Of a DNA stretch of 13,095 nucleotides, positions 9,052-13,095 are shown piece after piece. The stretch is from Alphaproteobacteria bacterium (GTDB taxonomy: Bacteria > Pseudomonadota > Alphaproteobacteria > JAEULC01). The stretch is from assembly GCA_020851015.1 (NCBI GenBank), contig JADZDN010000090.1:1-13095 (forward strand), read 5' to 3'. The position numbers and the translations under genes are program-made. The notes below the pieces were generated by a model that worked only from the letters and a program-made list of their open reading frames with translations, did not search any database and was not told the origin of the DNA. Positions within the stretch are counted from its first letter, which is position 1, and each line of letters begins with the position of its first letter.

Positions 9052-10338
9052 ATGGCGCAGCTGAGCGACGACTGCTTTGCCTTCGGCGGCCCGCTGATGA
9101 CGGTGGCGGAAGCAGGCGCGCTGATGGCCCGGCGGCTCCGGCCGGTGACCGAACCCGAGCGCGTGACGCTGCTGCAGGCGTCGGGTCGCATCCTGGCCGA
9201 GGACGTCGTCGCCAACGCCGACGTGCCGCCGCACGACAATTCGGCCGTGGACGGCTATGCCGTGCATTTCGACGATCTCAACGCCGCGGCCGAGACGCGC
9301 CTGCCGGTGCTTTCCGCGAAGGCGGCAGCCGGCCATCCTTACGCGGGCGCGGTGCCGCGCGGTCACGCGCTGCGCATTTTCACCGGCGCGGTCATGCCGC
9401 CCGGCCCCGACACGGTGATGATGCAGGAGGACTGCTCGGTCGAGTGCGGACCCACTGGCGCCAATGGGGCGGGCGAGACCGTCGTCATCCGCCCGGGCAT
9501 CGTGCGCGGCGCCAACCGCCGCCGCGCCGGCGAGGACGTGCGCGCGGGCGCGGTGGTGCTGAAGCGCGGCACGCGCCTTAGGCCCCAGGATATCGGCATG
9601 GCGGCGAGCGTCGGGCGCGTCGATCTTGCGGTCTACCGGCCGCTGCGCGTGGCGCTGTTCTCGACCGGCGACGAGCTGCGCGAGCCGGGCACGGCGCTGA
9701 CGCCGGGCGCCATCTACGACTCGAACCGCTATACGCTGGCGGCGCTGCTGTCCGGACTCGGCTGCGCGGTCAGCGACCTCGGCATTCTCGCCGACCGCGC
9801 GGAGGTCGTGCGCGATGCCTTGGCGCGGGCGGCCGAGGCGCACGACCTGATCGTGACCTCGGGCGGCGTGTCGGTGGGCGAGGAGGACCACGTCAAGGCG
9901 GCCGTGGAGGCGCTGGGGTCGCTGCATGTCTGGCGCCTGGCGATCAAGCCGGGCCGGCCGGCCGCGCTGGGCCAGGTCGGGCGCACGCCGTTCCTGGGCC
10001 TGCCCGGCAATCCGGTGGCGGTGATGGTGACGTTCTACGGCCTTGCCCGCGCGCTGGTGCTGACGCTCGCCGGCGCGGTGCCCGACGATCCGCACCGCTT
10101 CCGCGTGCGCGCCGGGTTTGCGCACAAGAAGAAGGCGGAGCGTCGCGAGTTCTTGCGCGCAAGACTCGAACGCGACGGCGACGGCGCGCTGGTGGCGCGG
10201 CGCTTCCCGCGCGACGGGGCGGGAATCCTGTCGTCGATGGTGGAGTCGGACGGGCTGGTTGAATTGCCGGAAGAGCTGACCAGATTGGAACCAGGGACGA
10301 TGGTCGACTTCCTGCCGTTCAGCGAGGTCCAGCGGTGA
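9052..10338 (+). CDS. moeA: Molybdopterin molybdotransferase
   Basis: MoeA inserts molybdate into adenylylated molybdopterin in the cytosol, giving active molybdenum cofactor. The 428-residue product matches the family length. Conserved blocks are PPHDNSAVDGYA (59-70), AGEDV (159-163), FSTGDEL (203-209), YDSNRYTL (222-229), TSGGVSVGEEDH (269-280), KPGRP (299-303) and GLPGNPV (316-322). The acidic and Gly-rich residues in these blocks form the molybdate and substrate pocket in characterised MoeA proteins. ATG 9052 is chosen because GGAG sits five bases ahead and the protein then starts at the usual point. Only one base separates it from the mobB stop. Its own TGA overlaps the GTG start of moaD by four bases (GTGA), so mobB-moeA-moaD form a translationally coupled unit. 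Confidence 0.97.
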   Translation: MAQLSDDCFAFGGPLMTVAEAGALMARRLRPVTEPERVTLLQASGRILAEDVVANADVPPHDNSAVDGYAVHFDDLNAAAETRLPVLSAKAAAGHPYAGAVPRGHALRIFTGAVMPPGPDTVMMQEDCSVECGPTGANGAGETVVIRPGIVRGANRRRAGEDVRAGAVVLKRGTRLRPQDIGMAASVGRVDLAVYRPLRVALFSTGDELREPGTALTPGAIYDSNRYTLAALLSGLGCAVSDLGILADRAEVVRDALARAAEAHDLIVTSGGVSVGEEDHVKAAVEALGSLHVWRLAIKPGRPAALGQVGRTPFLGLPGNPVAVMVTFYGLARALVLTLAGAVPDDPHRFRVRAGFAHKKKAERREFLRARLERDGDGALVARRFPRDGAGILSSMVESDGLVELPEELTRLEPGTMVDFLPFSEVQR

Positions 10339-10586
10339 GGGTGCTCTATTTCGCCTGGCTGCGCACGCATATCGGCCACGCGGAGGACCGGATCGATCTG
10401 CCCGCCGGGGTGCGCGACGTGCGCGGGCTGGTCGAGCATCTGCGCGCGAAGGGCCTGGGCTATCAGCGGGCGCTGACCGATCTCGCGACGGTGCGCGTGG
10501 CGGTCAACCACGAGTATGTCGGCTTCGACCACGCGCTGAAGCCGGGCGACGAGGTCGCCTTCTTCCCGCCGGTGACGGGCGGGTAA
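10335..10586 (+). CDS. moaD: Molybdopterin synthase small (sulfur-carrier) subunit
   Basis: The 83-residue product has a ubiquitin-like sulfur-carrier fold. It begins MRVLYFAWLRTHIG and ends FFPPVTGG. The C-terminal Gly-Gly is adenylylated by MoeB and converted to a thiocarboxylate that supplies the dithiolene sulfur of molybdopterin. KPGDEVAFFPPVTGG is the family hallmark. Translation starts at GTG 10335, overlapping the moeA stop in a GTGA junction. Its partner moaE follows, but only after about 200 bp carrying REP-like palindromes. Confidence 0.96.
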   Translation: MRVLYFAWLRTHIGHAEDRIDLPAGVRDVRGLVEHLRAKGLGYQRALTDLATVRVAVNHEYVGFDHALKPGDEVAFFPPVTGG

Positions 10587-10621
10587 GGGGCAGGTGAGGT
10601 GTTTGCATCGACCATCCCGCT

Positions 10622-10658
10622 TTCGTCATGGCCGCGCTTGTCGCGGCCATCCACGTCG
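10622..10658 (+). repeat. REP-like palindromic element, left copy
   Basis: TTCGTC, then a hairpin of ATGGCCGCG (10628-10636) / CGCGGCCAT (10642-10650) with the loop CTTGT, then CCACGTCG. The stem is nine perfect base pairs. Sequences of the form CGTCATGGCCGxGCTTGTC-CGGCCATCCACGTC are, from memory, among the most common intergenic palindromes in alphaproteobacterial genomes. An inverted second copy lies 64 bp away. Confidence 0.85.
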
Positions 10659-10722
10659 ACCGCAGGCCTACAGAATGGCGCTAGGGGCACTGCTATCCTG
10701 CGAACCTCTTTCGCCACTGCCC

Positions 10723-10759
10723 CGACGTGGATGCCCGGGACAGGCCCGGGCATGACGAA
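10723..10759 (-). repeat. REP-like palindromic element, right copy (inverted)
   Basis: CGACGTGG, then ATGCCCGGG (10731-10739) / CCCGGGCAT (10745-10753) around ACAGG, then GACGAA. Its reverse complement has the same outer sequences as the left copy. Counting the outer ATCCC (10614-10618 and 10763-10767), 37 of 45 positions agree by my count. The stem differs at two positions on each arm, and every difference is compensated by its pairing base, so each copy keeps a perfect 9-bp stem. Confidence 0.85.
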
Positions 10760-10786
10760 TATGGGATCGGTGGCGGAGTCGCTCCC

Positions 10787-11263
10787 ATGATCCGCGTGCA
10801 GCGCGAGGACTTCGACCCCGGCGCCGAGATCGCGGCGTTGACCGCCGGCCGTCACGACATCGGCGGCGTTGTCAGCTTCGTCGGCCTGGTGCGCGAGCTG
10901 GCGCCTGGCGGGCGCGTCGGCGCCATGACGCTCGAGCACTATCCCGGCATGACCGACAAACAGCTGCGGGACATCGACGCGGAGGCGAACCGGCGCTGGC
11001 CGCTGGCCGCTTCGCTGATCATCCATCGCTATGGGCGGATGGAGCCGGGCGAGCGGATCGTGCTGGTCGTGACGGCAAGCCCGCACCGCGACGCCGCGTT
11101 CGATGCCTGCCGCTTCCTGATCGACTGGCTGAAGACCAAGGCGCCGTTCTGGAAGCTGGAGGAGACCGCCGCGGGAGCGGGGTGGGTCGAGGCGAAGAGC
11201 AGCGACGACCTGGCCGCCCGCCGGTGGGACAGCGCCTCCGGCAAGCCCGGTGCGGCAGAGTGA
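10787..11263 (+). CDS. moaE: Molybdopterin synthase catalytic (large) subunit
   Basis: MoaE carries the active site that converts cyclic pyranopterin monophosphate to molybdopterin, using sulfur from thiocarboxylated MoaD. The 158-residue product contains GGVVSFVGLVR (26-36), LEHYPGM (49-55), SPHRDAAFDAC (98-108) and LKTKAPFWKLE (115-125). Lys116 and Lys123 have the same seven-residue spacing as the catalytic lysines of E. coli MoaE, and His100-Arg101 match its substrate-binding pair. The start is ATG 10787, with GGCGGAG about nine bases upstream. An upstream GTG would put REP-element DNA into the protein and was not used. The 200-bp gap from moaD is unusual because these two genes are normally adjacent. 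Confidence 0.96.
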   Translation: MIRVQREDFDPGAEIAALTAGRHDIGGVVSFVGLVRELAPGGRVGAMTLEHYPGMTDKQLRDIDAEANRRWPLAASLIIHRYGRMEPGERIVLVVTASPHRDAAFDACRFLIDWLKTKAPFWKLEETAAGAGWVEAKSSDDLAARRWDSASGKPGAAE

Positions 11264-11577
11264 CGTGACGCTTTCCGAGCGCCGCTCGTCGGCGTGACGT
11301 GGCGCCGCGGCGCAATGGCCGCGCGCCATGAAGCGCCGCATACCGGAAAAATGCTGGTGATCGCCGATGCGTCCGAAAGTCGCAATCCGCCGGATTTAAT
11401 AGTTGTTAATTCCCGGCCGATACTATCCGAAAGGCTACAGAACGATGACCTTTGCGATAGGTGCTTGCGTTCCTGCGTGGCGAATGGACAAGAGCCTGGA
11501 CATGGAAAGGAGCGGCAGGAAAACGGCTCGTCCGGCGCGCATCACCGGTCGCCATATCCGATGGGAGTGAAGTCAAG
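11264..11577. other. 314-bp non-coding stretch / leader upstream of an uncharacterised gene
   Basis: No gene is convincing here. A small CGAGC-GCC-GCTCG hairpin (11276-11288) follows moaE without a T-run. Around 11391-11430 the sequence turns AT-rich (GGATTTAATAGTTGTTAATT), an abrupt change from the GC-rich flanks and a plausible promoter for the downstream gene. TTGTTA (11403-11408) could be a -35 element, but I find no well-spaced good -10. If transcription starts near there, the untranslated leader would be about 150 bases. Confidence 0.4.
11563..11569 (+). promoter_or_regulatory. Shine-Dalgarno deciding the start of the 128-residue uncharacterised gene
   Basis: GGGAGTG lies eight bases before ATG 11578. 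It favours this ATG over an in-frame GTG at 11461, which would add 39 residues with no family-like character. Confidence 0.6.
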
Positions 11578-11964
11578 ATGGCCAGGGAATTTCACCAGAT
11601 TATGTTCTCGCTCGACGAGGTGATGCGCGCGGTGACCGCGTATCGCCGCAACCACGCCGACTTCCTGCCGGCCGGCACGATCAAGCGTCATGTGCTGTCG
11701 GGATCGAAGCTTACGCTGTCGATCGAACTCACCTATGCCGGCAACCGCCAGATCCTGGACTTCGCTCTCGATGCCACGCAACTGACCGATCCCATCATCA
11801 AGTTTTGCGCCGAGAACAACATCGCCGTGCCGCGTGCCGACCGCCGCAACATCAAGTTCACCAACAGCGAGCTGATACTCGAACTCGTGGCCGCCGCCGG
11901 CGATACGGTGCCGCTGGCCGCGATGGCGCAGCAGTCCAGGCCGCGCCCGCAGCTCGGGGTCTAG
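11578..11964 (+). CDS. Uncharacterised 128-residue cytosolic protein
   Basis: I do not recognise a characterised family. The product has no signal peptide, membrane helix or nucleotide-binding motif. It starts with a likely helix (REFHQIMFSLDEVMRAVTAYRR), followed by alternating hydrophobic and polar stretches that look like beta-strands (HVLSGSKLTLSIELTY), a helix (DPIIKFCAENNI), and a last strand pair near NIKFTNSELILELVAAA. It ends in a short Gln/Pro/Arg-rich tail. The pattern resembles conserved hypothetical proteins I have seen in alphaproteobacteria, with a YRR-LP-G start and an I-FC---I-(V/L)P-R segment; that is weak memory, not evidence of function. A good Shine-Dalgarno, normal codon usage and a strong hairpin after its stop support it as a real gene. 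It is apparently transcribed alone. Confidence 0.75.
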   Translation: MAREFHQIMFSLDEVMRAVTAYRRNHADFLPAGTIKRHVLSGSKLTLSIELTYAGNRQILDFALDATQLTDPIIKFCAENNIAVPRADRRNIKFTNSELILELVAAAGDTVPLAAMAQQSRPRPQLGV

Positions 11965-11976
11965 ACAGGGCCGCTT

Positions 11977-12003
11977 CCGCCGCGCGCCGCCGGCGCGCGG
12001 CGG
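11977..12003. terminator. Very strong GC hairpin between convergent genes (possible bidirectional terminator)
   Basis: Twelve perfect base pairs are formed by CCGCCGCGCGCC (11977-11988) and GGCGCGCGGCGG (11992-12003), with a 3-base loop GCC. It fills most of the 46-bp gap between the stop codons of the 128-residue gene (plus strand) and the patatin gene (minus strand), so it lies at the 3' end of both transcripts. There is no T-run on either side. Any termination would therefore rely on stem stability or Rho, or the hairpin may protect the 3' ends. Confidence 0.5.
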
Positions 12004-12010
12004 GCGCCGG

Positions 12011-13095
12011 CTATCGCGATCCCGGCTTCAGCGGATCGAAGATGCGCACCATGTCGCCCCGACGCGGCTTCGCCAGCCATTGCGGCCTGGCCAGCGCCGC
12101 GCGCATGTCCTCGTGGCCCGCGATCCAGCGGTCCTGCATCGACGCGCGCGAGAACTCGTAGTCCTTCGAGCTGGTCTCGTCGTACTTGCTGCGATAGATC
12201 AGGTGGACGATGTCGTAGACGCAGGTCGCGGTGAACCGGCGCAGCCGGGCGACCGACTTGTGGCCGTTCACCGCCGCCGGCAGCATCCCCAGCACGTCGG
12301 CGACCGCGCCGCGCAATTCGTGAAGCTGGGCCGCCCGGTCGGTCAGCATGCGCGTGCGGCTGGAATAGGCGATGTCCTTCTGGCGCTCCATCACGTCGGC
12401 CAGGGTCGCCGGCAGCGGCCCGCGCGCGCTGAACAGATCGACCTGGAAGGCCAGGGTGCCGACGCGCGGCGTCTCGTCCAACAGGTGGTTGAGCGGCGTG
12501 TTGGAGACGATGCCGCCGTCCCAGTACCAGGCGCCGTCGATCTCGACGGGTGGAAAGCCCGGCGGCAGCGCGCCGCTGGCCATGATGTGCTCGGGCCCCA
12601 TGCGCACCTGCCGCGTGTCGGCGCGCGTGGTCGGGTAGTTGCAGAAGAACGTGTAGTTGCCGGTGGCGACCTCCACCGCGCCGACGCTGAAGCGCACGTC
12701 GTCGTCGTTCAGCCGGTCGAAGTCGATCAGCCGCTCCAACGTCTCGTGCAGCGGCGTGGTGTCGTAGTAGCTGGTGACCATCGCGAATTTCGGCGGCCAC
12801 AGCCAGGGCGGCGGCACGCGCGGCTCGAAGAAGCCGGGCCGGCCGACCAGGGTCGTGAGCGTCGAGCTGAACTCGGCGAAGGCCTCGCGCATCGGCTCGG
12901 GGATCGGCGGCTCGATCCAGCCGCTGTTCGACGATACCAGCGCCCAGAACTCCTCCAGCCGCTCCAGCCGGTGCGCGGGCGCGTTGCCGGCGATGATCGC
13001 GGCGTTGACCGCGCCGATCGAAACGCCCGACAGCCAGTCCAGGCGATAGCCCGCCTCGTCGAGCGCCTGGTAGACGCCGGCCTGGTAGGCGCCCA
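12011..13095 (-). CDS. Patatin-like phospholipase with a DUF3734-type C-terminal region, 5'-truncated
   Basis: The minus-strand frame is open through the right edge, so the N-terminus is missing; 360 residues remain. The edge cuts within or just after the Gly-rich oxyanion loop, since the first visible residues are GAYQAGVYQALDEAGY. The nucleophile serine is in GVSIG (codon 13019-13021), followed by AVNAAIIAGN. The catalytic-dyad Asp is in WDGGIVSNTP (codon 12518-12520). Together they give the Ser-Asp dyad of patatin-family acyl hydrolases. After the catalytic half come the segments FSARGPLP, RQKDIAYSSRTR and a helical C-terminal region, which I associate with DUF3734 from memory. It probably hydrolyses acyl esters of lipids. 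No signal peptide can be judged because the start is missing. It converges on the 128-residue gene. Confidence 0.93.
   Translation of the reverse strand, partial: GAYQAGVYQALDEAGYRLDWLSGVSIGAVNAAIIAGNAPAHRLERLEEFWALVSSNSGWIEPPIPEPMREAFAEFSSTLTTLVGRPGFFEPRVPPPWLWPPKFAMVTSYYDTTPLHETLERLIDFDRLNDDDVRFSVGAVEVATGNYTFFCNYPTTRADTRQVRMGPEHIMASGALPPGFPPVEIDGAWYWDGGIVSNTPLNHLLDETPRVGTLAFQVDLFSARGPLPATLADVMERQKDIAYSSRTRMLTDRAAQLHELRGAVADVLGMLPAAVNGHKSVARLRRFTATCVYDIVHLIYRSKYDETSSKDYEFSRASMQDRWIAGHEDMRAALARPQWLAKPRRGDMVRIFDPLKPGSR

Noticed and set aside
10727..10786. Extended N-terminus for MoaE from an upstream GTG
   Set aside because: The extra 20 residues come from the right REP copy; ATG 10787 has a Shine-Dalgarno and starts at the family's usual position.
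10599..10790. Open frame on the plus strand of 63 codons between moaD and moaE
   Set aside because: It is a translation of the REP-like palindromes (SSWPRLSRP and MPGTGPGMTN style peptides), a well-known source of false small genes.
11396..11409. CtrA full site TTAA-N7-TTAA
   Set aside because: The two TTAA copies are separated by six bases, not seven, in an AT-rich stretch where such pairs arise by chance.
11461..11577. N-terminal extension of the 128-residue protein from GTG 11461
   Set aside because: No Shine-Dalgarno at 11461, a good one before ATG 11578, and the added peptide has no family-like pattern.

Overview
The window is a high-GC bacterial chromosome segment. Gene content and style point to an alphaproteobacterium, probably of the Rhodospirillales or a related order. 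The reasons are the UvrC-PgsA-molybdopterin gene neighbourhood, a P44/Msp2-like small outer-membrane barrel, a HAMP-linked class III cyclase, and inverted REP-like palindromes of the kind scattered through alphaproteobacterial genomes. No species can be named from the sequence alone. Almost everything is ordinary core genome. I see no phage, transposase, CRISPR array, toxin-antitoxin pair or defence island.

Layout: (1) 1-1833 holds the 3' five-sixths of uvrB, cut by the window's left edge. (2) 2005-2730 encodes a small secreted outer-membrane beta-barrel. It converges, with only 4 bp between stop codons, on a membrane-anchored class III adenylate/guanylate cyclase on the minus strand (2735-4453). 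(3) Divergent from the cyclase is an SDR reductase (4510-5316) with a pteridine-reductase-type active site. (4) 5317-5746 is a 430-bp gene-free region containing a 60-bp block of about 35% GC and several perfect inverted and direct repeats. It is the most structured non-coding DNA here. (5) 5747-11263 is a plus-strand run: uvrC, pgsA, mobB, moeA, moaD, moaE. mobB-moeA-moaD are almost certainly translationally coupled. moaE is split from moaD by about 200 bp carrying a pair of inverted REP-like palindromes. (6) 11264-11577 is a long leader before an uncharacterised 128-residue protein (11578-11964). (7) A very strong GC hairpin (11977-12003) separates that gene from a convergent patatin-like phospholipase (12011 to the right edge, 5' end missing).

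How the genes work together: UvrB and UvrC are the damage-verification and dual-incision subunits of nucleotide excision repair and lie within 4 kb of each other. MoaD and MoaE are the small and large subunits of molybdopterin synthase, MoeA inserts molybdate into molybdopterin, and MobB is a GTP-binding accessory of molybdenum cofactor maturation. This is therefore a molybdenum cofactor cluster attached to the uvrC-pgsA housekeeping pair. PgsA makes phosphatidylglycerophosphate, and the patatin at the far end may act on lipids, but nothing shows these two are functionally linked. The items most worth a second look are the structured region upstream of uvrC, the REP pair with compensatory stem changes, the GC hairpin between the convergent genes at the right, and the uncharacterised small protein.
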